Shown here: piece after piece, positions 24,593-31,471 of the stretch
Position numbering within the stretch: the stretch's first letter is position 1
Layout of the letters: every line of letters starts with the position of its first letter
DNA from: Chloroflexota bacterium
GTDB taxonomy: Bacteria > Chloroflexota > Anaerolineae > Anaerolineales > Anaerolineaceae
Assembly: GCA_016838895.1 (NCBI GenBank)
Contig: JAEKNU010000031.1
Coordinates: forward strand, 1 to 44,667
Direction of reading: 5' to 3'
DNA: 44,667 bases
Made by a program: the position numbers and the translations under genes
The notes under the pieces: generated by a model
The model's input: only the letters and a program-made list of their open reading frames with translations
What the model was told of the DNA's origin: nothing
Database searches by the model: none

Positions 24593-24736
24593 AGCTAACA
24601 ATAAATATACAGATAAAATCTATATATAGCCGTTTTGTTGATATATACAGAATCATCCTGCATAATCAAATCTGATATTAATTGTACAGTTCTTTGATCT
24701 CGCATACAAACTCTCGAGGAATAAAAAATAGATAAA
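24593..24736 (-). repeat. About 135-bp dispersed repeat, copy A, ending in an attC-like box
   Basis: It aligns almost throughout with 27538-27680 in the same orientation. Shared landmarks on the minus strand are ATTCCTCGAGA, GTACAATTAATATCAGATTT, GATTATGCAG, ATCAACAAAACGGCTATA and a terminal GTTAG. Both copies end 30-40 bases before the start codon of the next minus-strand gene. The final GTTAGCT resembles an R' core box. Internal CTGTATA/TATA arms can form a hairpin. Confidence 0.85.
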
Positions 24737-24748
24737 TCTGAGTTTCGC

Positions 24749-24829
24749 CACAGCCATCACTGATCTAAACTTACCCTCCACCGAGGGCTTTACCCGTATA
24801 TACGACTCGGGTGCACGCTGTGTTGGGTG
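24749..24829 (-). repeat. DUF35 3'-tail module with hairpin, plus attC-like box
   Basis: Minus strand: ACCCAAC-ACAGCGTGCACCC (attC-like R''-L'', GTTGGGT on plus at 24822-24828), then ATACGGGTAAAGCCCTCGG, TGGAGGGTAAGTTTAGATC, AGTGATG. The last part is the DUF35 tail with the hairpin insertion AGCCCTC/GAGGGT. It begins 50 bases past the ICMT-like stop and runs straight into the 135-bp repeat. Confidence 0.75.
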
Positions 24830-24879
24830 TATTATTTTTCCGCGGCATCGACTGGAACATCGTCATCATCACAGATCCG

Positions 24880-25599
24880 CTAGTAAATCCCCGGAAACAA
24901 GCGATAACGCACGCGTTGCGCGTATTCCTGATACCCCGGCAACTCTTCCTGCAGCGTTCGGTCTTCCAGTCTGGTTCTGATCAGCGCTGTGACCAGTGCC
25001 ACAGCTGCCGGAATGAGTGTCCACAAAGAGCCTAAGCCCAGCACAATTCCTAGCAAAGGCAGAATACTTCCTGCGTAGCCTGGATGCCGAACAATTCGAT
25101 ACGGACCGCTGTCACACACCACATGCCCTCGATCCGTTTGAATACGCACCACGCTAGAAAAGAAACGGTTCTCCACAAATGCCCACGCAGATAAAGTGTA
25201 TCCGAGCGCGATTAAGAAGAGGCCGAGCACGATGAGCCATAGCGGGAATACAGGTGACCAACCAAAACGATGATCCAGCCCCGCCACAATGACGAGTGGA
25301 AAAGTTACGCTCACCGCCATCAGCGGGGCAAGTACTTTATCCCAGGCTTTCGCTTCTTGCATATGCTCCACATTTTGTCGTTCTGACATCAATCCCGGAT
25401 GCCGCCGTTCTCCCCAAATACGCCCTCCCAAACCAGCAGTAACAATGAGCAGGGCATAGACCCATGCCTGCCACCAACCGAAATCTCCTGCGCACACGAA
25501 TAGAATCAGTGGTATGAGGAGATACACCACAATTAAATTAATCCACTGACGAGTGGAATTTGTTTGAGCCGCCTTTTGATCAACTAGCTTCGATTCCAT
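24880..25599 (-). CDS. Isoprenylcysteine carboxyl methyltransferase-family protein
   Basis: A 239-residue membrane protein with five to six helices and the ICMT-like C-terminal region: GPYRIVRHPGYAGSILPLLG, then TRLEDRTLQEELPGYQEYAQ and RVRYRLFPGIY. The family uses S-adenosylmethionine at the membrane; the bacterial substrate is unknown. It is longer than the ICMT-like protein at 4864-5349 and not its close copy. CGGAGGG precedes the ATG by five to six bases. It is flanked by DUF35 tail modules on both sides, as a single gene unit. Confidence 0.87.
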   Translation of the reverse strand: MESKLVDQKAAQTNSTRQWINLIVVYLLIPLILFVCAGDFGWWQAWVYALLIVTAGLGGRIWGERRHPGLMSERQNVEHMQEAKAWDKVLAPLMAVSVTFPLVIVAGLDHRFGWSPVFPLWLIVLGLFLIALGYTLSAWAFVENRFFSSVVRIQTDRGHVVCDSGPYRIVRHPGYAGSILPLLGIVLGLGSLWTLIPAAVALVTALIRTRLEDRTLQEELPGYQEYAQRVRYRLFPGIY

Positions 25600-25696
25600 A
25601 TCACCCTCCGATCTACGTGAGAATCAGTCCATTATTTCATCATACTGCTTTTTGAAATCGCTGTAAACAATTCTGCCCTTGCCTACCACTAAGGCC

Positions 25697-25723
25697 ATGA
25701 TTTCTCAGAGTGTTTCTTATTTT
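25697..25723 (-). terminator. Worn terminator behind a DUF35 tail copy
   Basis: Minus strand ACACTCTGAGAAATCATGGCC matches the CTCTGA...TCAGGGC terminator in position and core, but the stem is damaged and the T-run is gone. It lies about 20 bases behind the tail copy at 25742. Confidence 0.5.
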
Positions 25724-25741
25724 TAAATCCAATATAATTTT

Positions 25742-25856
25742 ATGCTGTTTGCATCACCGGCCGAAAATTACCCTCGGCAGAGGGCTTTATCCATACCCAA
25801 CAATCCCCTTGCCCCCATCATCGGTGCGAAATTTGCGGGTGACTATTTCCATACCC
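25742..25856 (-). pseudogene. DUF35 3'-tail copy with hairpin insertion
   Basis: The minus frame reads GMEIVTRKFRTDDGGKGIVG then YG and TAA, against GMPVEMVTRRLRTDDGNKGI in the intact protein. The TAA comes from the inserted hairpin TAAAGCCCTC-TGCC-GAGGGT; the original tail (TTCGGCCGGTGATGCAAAC) resumes behind it. It sits directly behind the hairpin repeat that follows the APH-like gene. Confidence 0.88.
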
Positions 25857-25890
25857 TACGGACGCAGGCGCCCGTCCGCTGGAGCCAGTG
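25857..25890 (-). repeat. GGACGC...GTCC hairpin repeat, copy 1, behind the APH-like gene
   Basis: CGGACGCAGGCGCCCGTCCG followed by CTGGAGCC (28 bases) is identical to 26974-27001. CGGACG/CGTCCG form the hairpin arms. This copy lies 18 bases past the APH-like stop; the other lies 27 bases past the stop of the preceding kinase gene, so the pair flanks the APH-like gene in direct orientation. The outer core boxes are worn here (GTGTCAGG where the other copy has GTGTTAGAC). Confidence 0.85.
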
Positions 25891-25907
25891 TCAGGTATTT
25901 TACGGAA

Positions 25908-26837
25908 CTAGTTGAGTTCGGTCAGTATTTCTTCAACGGTGCGTTTTGCCATCGTGACAAATTCCGGGTTTGTTTTGGGATAGTATGGGATTATCATCAA
26001 TGCTTGATGTAATGCATAACCACGAGCTCGATTCCAGGTGTCATCATCCACTCCCAACGCCTGTCGGAAAACCTCACGCCCAATTTTAGTGAAGACGCTC
26101 CATGCGGGAACTACATCGTGAGCGGGATCACCGATACCAACGCCGCCAAAGTCAATGATAGCGCAGAGACGACCATTCTGAACAAGAAAATTTGACTTCA
26201 GTAAGTCTCCATGGATCCAAACAGGATTTCCATCCCATGGAGGTGCTTCAAGTGAACGCCCCCATGCCATTGATGCCATTTCGGTGTCAATGACACCACG
26301 AGAAGATTTAATTGCAGAACGTGTCGCTTTATCAAGTTCAACCAGGGGTTGCCGACCACCATGAGGTGCTCCTGGCTTATCTATATTTCGTAATTCCAAA
26401 ATGAAGTTGACGAGATCTTGTGCAAGTTGACGTTCATTGCTTATGAGGCTGTCTTGATAGGGTGACCCTTCGATCCAATGACATATTGCCCAAGGGCATG
26501 GATACCAGTCCGTAGGCTTTCCTCGCGCAAATGGCTTTGGGATCTTGAGCGAAAGATGTGGAGCAAGTTTGGGCAACCAGGTCCATTCGTTATCAATACT
26601 TTCTGCCCATGTTTCTAATCGTGGCAGTCTTACGTAAAGTTCATCACCAAGACGATAAATTGCGTTTACGGTGCCCATCGAGCGAACTACGGTTATCGAG
26701 TTATTAGATAGATGCGGAAATTGATCATCTAGCAATCGCTTAACCAGTGCAATATCCAGGTCGATTTCACCTTCGTGCATTTTGATTTGGGCACCAGGTT
26801 TAGAATCCTGTCTTCGACCATTCTCTTTATTACTCAA
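25908..26837 (-). CDS. Aminoglycoside phosphotransferase-family kinase
   Basis: A 309-residue APH/CHK-like kinase. Visible parts are the N-lobe with NAIYRLGDELYVRLPR (nucleotide-binding strands), WIEGSPY, the catalytic loop WIHGDLLKSNFLVQ (Asp211, Asn216) and the metal-binding AIIDFGGVGIGDPAHD. Such proteins phosphorylate hydroxyls of antibiotics or of small metabolites; resistance cannot be inferred from sequence alone. TTG at 26837 with AGGAG five bases upstream is taken as start; ATG at 26780 (MHEGEIDLD) is equally plausible by family comparison. It is flanked by attC-like hairpin repeats. Confidence 0.87.
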   Translation of the reverse strand: MSNKENGRRQDSKPGAQIKMHEGEIDLDIALVKRLLDDQFPHLSNNSITVVRSMGTVNAIYRLGDELYVRLPRLETWAESIDNEWTWLPKLAPHLSLKIPKPFARGKPTDWYPCPWAICHWIEGSPYQDSLISNERQLAQDLVNFILELRNIDKPGAPHGGRQPLVELDKATRSAIKSSRGVIDTEMASMAWGRSLEAPPWDGNPVWIHGDLLKSNFLVQNGRLCAIIDFGGVGIGDPAHDVVPAWSVFTKIGREVFRQALGVDDDTWNRARGYALHQALMIIPYYPKTNPEFVTMAKRTVEEILTELN

Positions 26838-26919
26838 ATCGACTCCTGCTGAAACGCAAGTAGGTTATTCGTGTCAGCGCGCTATCGTAAATTTAGAGCG
26901 TTTTGTAAAAATACTAAGC

Positions 26920-27011
26920 GCCTAACGGATTACAGGGCCCGGCTAGACAATTATCGTGCAGTATGCCTTCGGGCGGACGCAGGCGCCCGTCCGCTGGAGC
27001 CGGTGTTAGAC
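26920..27011 (-). repeat. attC-like site between the kinase and APH-like genes
   Basis: On the minus strand the site opens with GTCTAAC and closes 92 bases later with GTTAGGC, both fitting integron core boxes (RYYYAAC, GTTRRRY). They pair with one mismatch. Inside, CCGGCT pairs with AGCCGG as a second stem, and GCGGACG with CGTCCGC (26973-26996) as a terminal hairpin. It starts 27 bases past the kinase stop and ends 82 bases before the APH-like start. The spacers between the two stems are unequal (12 and 1), unlike textbook attC sites, so I call it attC-like. Confidence 0.6.
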
Positions 27012-27038
27012 GACGTTGCCGTAAATCTCCTGGATGCG

Positions 27039-27506
27039 TTATTCTCTGCGCTCAAGTTCGTCGGGTGTTGGTTTCTGGAAGGACGCAATCCATGGCTTCA
27101 TCATGTCTTCGGGAATGTGGAAACTTGCCTGCGAAAGCTGCGAATTCCTTTCTGCAAGTCGCCGCATCAGTTCATCTTCCGGCACATCCAGGAAGTGCAC
27201 TTCACTACTGACCCCAAGCTGCCTGGCTCGCAATCGAAAATCTTCGCGTTCCTCTCGTGTCCAGAAGCCAAAATCGAGAATCACATTCGTTCCCAGCACA
27301 AGTGCCCTGCTGGCTATGTTCCAGAGCATGGCCTCGATTAAAGCATGCCTGGCGTTATGTTCTGGCTCTTCTGCATCCTGACCAAAGAGACGTACTTGCC
27401 ATTCATCGGGTGTCAGTCGAAGCGCCGCTTTCTCACCTTCAAGCCTTTGAGCAAGCGTTGTTTTTCCTGAACATGGAAGTCCCACCATCAAATGAAGCGT
27501 TGCCAC
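27039..27506 (-). CDS. P-loop kinase (AAA_33 / zeta-toxin-like)
   Basis: A 155-residue P-loop NTPase of the AAA_33 group. Walker A is GLPCSGKTT (9-17), LRLTPDEWQVRLFG is the substrate-side region, and NVILDFGFWTREEREDFR includes the Walker-B-like Asp. Homologues act as small-molecule or nucleotide kinases, and some resemble zeta toxins; no antitoxin gene is adjacent. It has noticeably higher GC than the surrounding spacers. The start at 27506 is 32 bases from an attC-like R' box (GTTAGGC on the minus strand). Confidence 0.82.
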   Translation of the reverse strand: MATLHLMVGLPCSGKTTLAQRLEGEKAALRLTPDEWQVRLFGQDAEEPEHNARHALIEAMLWNIASRALVLGTNVILDFGFWTREEREDFRLRARQLGVSSEVHFLDVPEDELMRRLAERNSQLSQASFHIPEDMMKPWIASFQKPTPDELERRE

Positions 27507-27537
27507 ACTTAATACTCCTAAAGTTCACATACGAGCC

Positions 27538-27725
27538 GCCTAACAATATATACGAAAAAAATCTGCATGTATAGCCGTTTTGTTGATCTATACAGAATCA
27601 GACTGCATAATCAAATCTGATATTAATTGTACAATCCATTGATCTCTAGTACAAATTCTCGAGGAATAAAAATGTAGAAAACCGCCCTTAAAAACTCTTT
27701 GGCCAGATACGCGACGCCGTCCGAG
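27538..27725 (-). repeat. About 135-bp dispersed repeat, copy B, between attC-like boxes
   Basis: Near copy of 24593-24736 (see there). It ends with GTTAGGC (27538-27544 on plus as GCCTAAC) just before the kinase gene. At the other end, GCTTAAC on the minus strand (27719-27725) could be the opposing core box, and GGGCGGTTTT at about 27672 looks like the stump of a tail-associated terminator. So this spacer may be a long attC-like site built around the repeat. 27726-27862 shows no gene. Confidence 0.7.
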
Positions 27726-27862
27726 TTAAGCATTACGCTTGTAAAACCAAACAAGTTTATATTAGATGAGTTACTTCCATAACATCATCCAGTGCAAATT
27801 TTATTCTTCAGCCTACGTTAATTCCTGCGAATGCTGTGCCGAAAATGCTTTGATAACTATAT

Positions 27863-28102
27863 CTAAAGTGAATCCACAAATTCTTTAGCCTGTTTGAGTC
27901 CAGCACCAGTTTCTTCTCTATATTGTCTGATGGCTTCAATTTTTTTTCCTTGTCTCACCAGATTTATGATTTCAGAAGACACACCCATATTTGGTTCCTC
28001 CCGATAATTGAGACTGTTTTGCTGGAGAATCAATGCGATTTGTTTCTCCAATTTGGCTACTCTCTGTTTCAGTTCAAAGATTTCATTATCATAATTTGTC
28101 AT
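27863..28102 (-). CDS. Small coiled-coil protein with L7/L12 C-terminal-like domain
   Basis: A 79-residue protein. Residues 4-28 form a heptad-like coiled coil (NEIFELKQRVAKLEKQIALI). The C-terminal half (IINLVRQGKKIEAIRQYREE then TGAGLKQAKEFVDSL) matches the C-terminal domain of ribosomal protein L7/L12, which contacts translation GTPases. The L7/L12 hinge and dimer domain are absent, so this is a stand-alone domain protein, not the ribosomal stalk protein. AAAGGAG lies nine bases before the ATG. The function is unknown. Confidence 0.85.
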   Translation of the reverse strand: MTNYDNEIFELKQRVAKLEKQIALILQQNSLNYREEPNMGVSSEIINLVRQGKKIEAIRQYREETGAGLKQAKEFVDSL

Positions 28103-28129
28103 TTCTAGTACTCCTTTTTTCCGGAAATC

Positions 28130-28319
28130 ATCTCACAAGGATATTTTGATCATCTGTTTTACAAACACCTTTGGTAATCTCGACAGACAACCTAATGGTG
28201 TGCTTTACCGACGCTGGAGTAGGCGGGGATGATGTTTGGTGGAAGTGAAGAACTCGAAGCCAGAAAAATGCTTGATATTGCCGCAGAATCCCACACGTCA
28301 GGTGCACGCTTTGTTGGGC
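28130..28319 (-). pseudogene. Frameshifted DUF35 3'-tail copy with attC-like box
   Basis: On the minus strand GCCCAAC-AAAGCGTGCACC (28301-28319, attC-like R''-L'') is followed by codons reading FSGFEFFTSTK (intact protein FSGKGEVFSYT). After a frame change, IRLSVEITKGVCKTDDQNIL aligns with IGMPVEMVTRRLRTDDGNKGI. It is the longest upstream extent among the copies and is clearly frameshifted. It begins 150 bases past the stop of the P-loop kinase at 28468. 28320-28467 shows no gene. Confidence 0.75.
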
Positions 28320-28467
28320 CGAAGATTGGGAAGTGCGTGCCAAAAGGTGTGTTGACGCTTCATCACTGTCTGCAATGTGGCATTTGTTTGTTCACTCGTC
28401 ATTATCCAAGCCCCATAGAAGTGCATATAGATTGCGAGCGCGATGGAATGAGGCTCGATAGGAACAG

Positions 28468-29019
28468 CTAAACGTGGTCAAGAAACTGTCGGACCGCACG
28501 TTTGGAACGCAGCACGTGCAACCCCGCATGACTCCCATGCTGTGCCACGATCGCCAGCTCTCGCTCACGCTCAGACCTGCGCCCCAACCAGACGCGCCAC
28601 ACCAACCACCATTCGTCACGCAACCGTCGCCATCCCGTATCTTCGCAGCCGTCAGGTAACTGGGTACCCTGCGGACGACGTAACCCTCGCACGAACGCTC
28701 GCGCTGCGCAGAGCCACCATGGCGTGTCGAGGTACACGACTGTATCCGCACGCTCGAGTCGCAGATCCAGCGTTTCGTAATAGTTGCCATCGGCAATCCA
28801 CTCCTCGCCAGCGAGCAACGTGGACTGGACATCACGCCACTCCGTATCCGACGGCGCCACCCAGCCCGGTTTCCAGAAGTGCACATCCAGATGAACCAGC
28901 GGAAGGTTGGTCTTCGCCGATAGCTGTTTTGCAAATGTACTCTTGCCCGCACCTGCCATTCCAGTAACGACAATGCGGCGTCCAATTCGGATCGCTGAAC
29001 CGCTCTCGCTCACGTCCAT
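28468..29019 (-). CDS. P-loop kinase, adenylate kinase / FlaR-like
   Basis: A 183-residue P-loop kinase. Walker A is GMAGAGKST (20-28), the substrate helix LVHLDVHFWKPGW is typical of the 'adenylate kinase / topology modulation (FlaR)' group, and EEWIADGNYYETLDLRL and ADTVVYLDTPWWLC follow. The substrate is unknown. Its base composition is strikingly GC-rich against AT-rich surroundings, which suggests recent transfer. ATG at 29019 has GAAGGAG just upstream; the frame is open to a TTG inside an attC-like box (GTTGGGC on minus, 29044-29050). Confidence 0.83.
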   Translation of the reverse strand: MDVSESGSAIRIGRRIVVTGMAGAGKSTFAKQLSAKTNLPLVHLDVHFWKPGWVAPSDTEWRDVQSTLLAGEEWIADGNYYETLDLRLERADTVVYLDTPWWLCAARAFVRGLRRPQGTQLPDGCEDTGWRRLRDEWWLVWRVWLGRRSERERELAIVAQHGSHAGLHVLRSKRAVRQFLDHV

Positions 29020-29382
29020 AACTCCTTCTCTTCCATTACAGCCGCCCAACGATTAATGATCCTGACGCCTGATACGCTGCGAATTCACCGTATAACGAAC
29101 TATTAAATATATATTATCCTGCAATCATGCCAGATTACAACTTGTCATCAGCGACAATCAGACCTTAAAAAATTATATGCCTTAGCCTTTTGAAACACAA
29201 CAATGATGAGTGAGCAATCTACGCCATAATCCAAAACACTGCTTGACCAGCTTCGCAACATCACTTAACAAAAAAACGCCATGAAGAATCAGGGCGGTTC
29301 TTAATCTCAACAGAAAAACACTATATCATAGGGAGCAATAAACAGAACTTGTAATCAAAAGAAATAGGTCTTTAATTTGCAG
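29020..29382 (-). other. Spacer with attC-like R' box and a terminator
   Basis: It contains GTTGGGCGGCTG on the minus strand at 29039-29050, matching GTTAGGCGGCTC before the 27506 gene. It also holds a terminator at about 29270-29305 (minus strand CCGCCCTGATTCTTCATGGC then GTTTTTTTG), which is again the window's terminator family. No reading frame of note was found. Confidence 0.6.
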
Positions 29383-30198
29383 CTAACTTGCATTTTTCCA
29401 TTCTTCATTAGAATACCATATCAGGTTTAGTTGATTATTAGGAAAAACATCCCTGATAGCTGGTTTGGGGTATGGATCATTTAATGAGATTACCCAATTA
29501 TCGGTTCCCATAGTGAAAAGAAAGAGAACATAATCCTGTTTCAGAAATAGTAATGAATACGAATAACAATCAACTTCTTCTAGCAAACCTTCTTCATCTG
29601 TATTGATTCTTCTTAATTCTCGTAAAGAGCCATTTGTAAAATGAAATATTGGCCAAAGACCTTTAAATTCTCCAAATCGTGCATATTGTCGGGAAGCTTG
29701 AAATTCATCCGATTTTGCTTGATTGGAATCATTTAAACACAGAAGTTCAAGACCAACTTTACATAGAAATCGACCCAACATATGTAAAACTTTAGGGGTC
29801 ATTCCAAAACTAAACTTTGACTTGGCACCAAATTTTATATCATTTACAATTTTTAAATCATCAATATCTATGGAAACTGAACCATCCTCATGATAGGTAT
29901 ATCCAACATTGTCATGTTTTGGATGGGTTGTTGGAAACACTCCTTTTTGAATTTTCGGTTGGTTTAAATTTACTGAGGGATTTTTTCCTTTCTTTGTTTT
30001 TATTCCAAGAAATGTTCGCCAAAAAGCAATAGGTGTCTTATTCAATACAAATTGTTCAACTTCTTTTCCAAAGTATGCTTGGCAAGAATCGCAAACTTGT
30101 CCTCTTAGAAGAAGATCATCGTTTCCAAGTGATTCTGGAATGATATGTTCAATCGTATTGAATGGTCCCATGGACTGGCAAAATAGGCATTTTTCCAT
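29383..30198 (-). CDS. HNH-endonuclease-like protein
   Basis: A 271-residue protein. The N-terminus carries a zinc-binding HNH_5-type module: CLFC (4-7), EHIIPESLGN (17-26) and CDSC (36-39). The remaining 220 residues form an alpha/beta region without a motif I recognise (FGMTPKVLHMLGRFLCKVGL in the middle). HNH proteins of this form are often nucleases in mobile or defence contexts, but none of the neighbours confirms that. The stop codon lies in GTTAGCTGC, and a GTTAGCTGC-type box (30228-30236) also precedes the start. Confidence 0.75.
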   Translation of the reverse strand: MEKCLFCQSMGPFNTIEHIIPESLGNDDLLLRGQVCDSCQAYFGKEVEQFVLNKTPIAFWRTFLGIKTKKGKNPSVNLNQPKIQKGVFPTTHPKHDNVGYTYHEDGSVSIDIDDLKIVNDIKFGAKSKFSFGMTPKVLHMLGRFLCKVGLELLCLNDSNQAKSDEFQASRQYARFGEFKGLWPIFHFTNGSLRELRRINTDEEGLLEEVDCYSYSLLFLKQDYVLFLFTMGTDNWVISLNDPYPKPAIRDVFPNNQLNLIWYSNEEWKNAS

Positions 30199-30457
30199 TA
30201 TTCAGAATTCCTATGTCTTGCGATAAAGCAGCTAACGATTCAGTATCCTAACTATTAATTATACAGATTTCTGATTCATTAAAATATTTCTGTATAGCTA
30301 TTCTCTGGAAGTGCGTTCTCTTACAATTATGGTGATTATATCTAACCCAATAGCCACACCCAAATTTGAATTACATTAGTTAAAAATGCAAGAGCAAATA
30401 TCCTTGATAAATCAATTCGTATAAAAAAGATTACGAACAATTAGTTAATTTTTGTTT
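30199..30457 (-). other. AT-rich spacer with attC-like box and inverted repeat
   Basis: AGCTAAC on plus (30230-30236; GTTAGCT on minus) lies 32 bases before the HNH start. Upstream, TATACAGA and TCTGTATA form an inverted pair, similar to the CTGTATA arms in the 135-bp repeats. No gene is seen. Confidence 0.45.
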
Positions 30458-30494
30458 TAAAAACGCCCTGATTTCTCAGAGCGTTTTTTCATTA
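30458..30494 (-). terminator. Bidirectional terminator behind a DUF35 tail copy
   Basis: AACGCTCTGA-GAAA-TCAGGGCGTT on the minus strand with T-runs on both sides. Same core and spacing as the terminator of the intact DUF35 gene. Confidence 0.85.
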
Positions 30495-30519
30495 ATTAAT
30501 TCAAAAAAAAACAACATGG

Positions 30520-30687
30520 CACCTGCCATTACCGGCCGGAACTTACCCTCTGACGAGGGCTTTACCCATATACAATAATCCCTATATTGCCGTCGTCAGT
30601 GCGCAGTTTGCGCGTGACCATTTCAACGGGCATGCCGATGCGTACCTGATTGGCGCCAACGTCGGTGAGCTGGGCAGTAACCACAGT
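30520..30687 (-). pseudogene. Best-preserved DUF35 3'-tail copy, in frame, with hairpin insertion
   Basis: The minus frame reads VVTAQLTDVGANQVRIGMPV, EMVTRKLRTDDGNIGIIVYG then TAA: 40 codons with only three changes from the intact DUF35 protein. The TAA comes from the insertion TAAAGCCCTC-GTCA-GAGGGT. The former tail (CCGGCCGGTAATGGC) continues behind it, and a terminator follows. It starts about 10 bases past the stop of the DUF1232 gene. There is no start codon or ribosome site, so it is not an independent gene. Confidence 0.92.
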
Positions 30688-30696
30688 ATTTACTAA

Positions 30697-31161
30697 CTAA
30701 ACTTCTATACCAAAACCTTTTCGAATCTTTTCCCATAGGCCAGTCCCAACCATTTCATCAGCAACTTGAAGTATCTGTTGGATTAGGCCCAAAATATCTT
30801 TATCCCCCGCCCAATGGCGCCTGACAATTTCGGGGTTGGTTTTATTAATAACGCCATTTAGGACTAAAGCAGCCATTACAACATCATCAATATAACCAAT
30901 AGGACCGCTGACAGCTTCGGGAATTAAGTCAATAGGCGATATGAAATAGACAATTGCTCCTGCAAGTTTTGCTTTTTCGTTAACCGGAACATCTTTGTCA
31001 ATAGCCAGTTTACAAAGCAAATGGAATAAATCAGGCGCAGTAAGGAGATAGTCAGCAAATTTGTAATTAACACCTTTGCCTTCGACCCATTTCCGAATAT
31101 TATCTCGCATCTGCTGATAGAAATCAAGTTGATGATCAAATTGTAGATCTTGTTCAGACAT
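30697..31161 (-). CDS. DUF1232 (YkvA-like) protein
   Basis: A 154-residue protein with the DUF1232 core DVPVNEKAKLAGAIVYFISP then IDLIPEAVSGPIGYIDDVVM (hydrophobic helix, PIDLIP turn, acidic YIDD). YkvA-family proteins are small, membrane-associated and of unknown function. The start at 31161 has GGAAGGAG seven bases upstream; the frame is open to 31335 without support. It sits between the intact DUF35 gene with its terminator and the best-preserved DUF35 tail copy, as an inserted unit would. Confidence 0.85.
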   Translation of the reverse strand: MSEQDLQFDHQLDFYQQMRDNIRKWVEGKGVNYKFADYLLTAPDLFHLLCKLAIDKDVPVNEKAKLAGAIVYFISPIDLIPEAVSGPIGYIDDVVMAALVLNGVINKTNPEIVRRHWAGDKDILGLIQQILQVADEMVGTGLWEKIRKGFGIEV

Positions 31162-31418
31162 CAAAAAGCTCCTTCCGATACTAATATTATGCATGTGTCG
31201 ATGTTTTCTAGAGGTTTTATGTGTTGGTTGTATATGGTAGCAAAAGCTAATTATCACACTATTTCTATTAGTTAAGTGCTCTGCAAATTTTCCCGCAGTA
31301 TTTACTTGATTATTATGTAATAACCCGCAAACCAATCTTTCTAAGAGTATACATTAAAAACTTTACTGTATTTTATACTTATGGCGACTTATTTTTGAAA
31401 GTCATATACTTAGTCAAT
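31162..31418. other. Gene-free spacer
   Basis: AT-rich, with no convincing reading frame, hairpin or core box. It presumably holds the promoter of the DUF1232 gene, but no clear -35/-10 pair stands out. Confidence 0.5.
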
Positions 31419-31447
31419 AAAAAAACGCCCTGATTCCTCAGAGCGTC
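31419..31447 (-). terminator. Terminator of the mevalonate operon
   Basis: Minus strand ACGCTCTGA-GGAA-TCAGGGCGT followed by TTTTTTAT; stem at 31425-31446. It lies about 25 bases behind the DUF35 stop and is the intact member of the set copied elsewhere in the window with the DUF35 tail. Confidence 0.9.
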
Positions 31448-31471
31448 TCATCATTTCAATCTATCAACAGC

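Noticed and set aside
25908..26837. Calling the APH-like kinase an antibiotic-resistance gene
   Set aside because: The fold is clear, but APH-family kinases act on many small molecules and nothing in the sequence identifies the substrate.
28128..28343. 71-codon minus-strand small gene
   Set aside because: Its last 30 codons are a decayed DUF35 tail and the first part comes from a different frame; no ribosome site.
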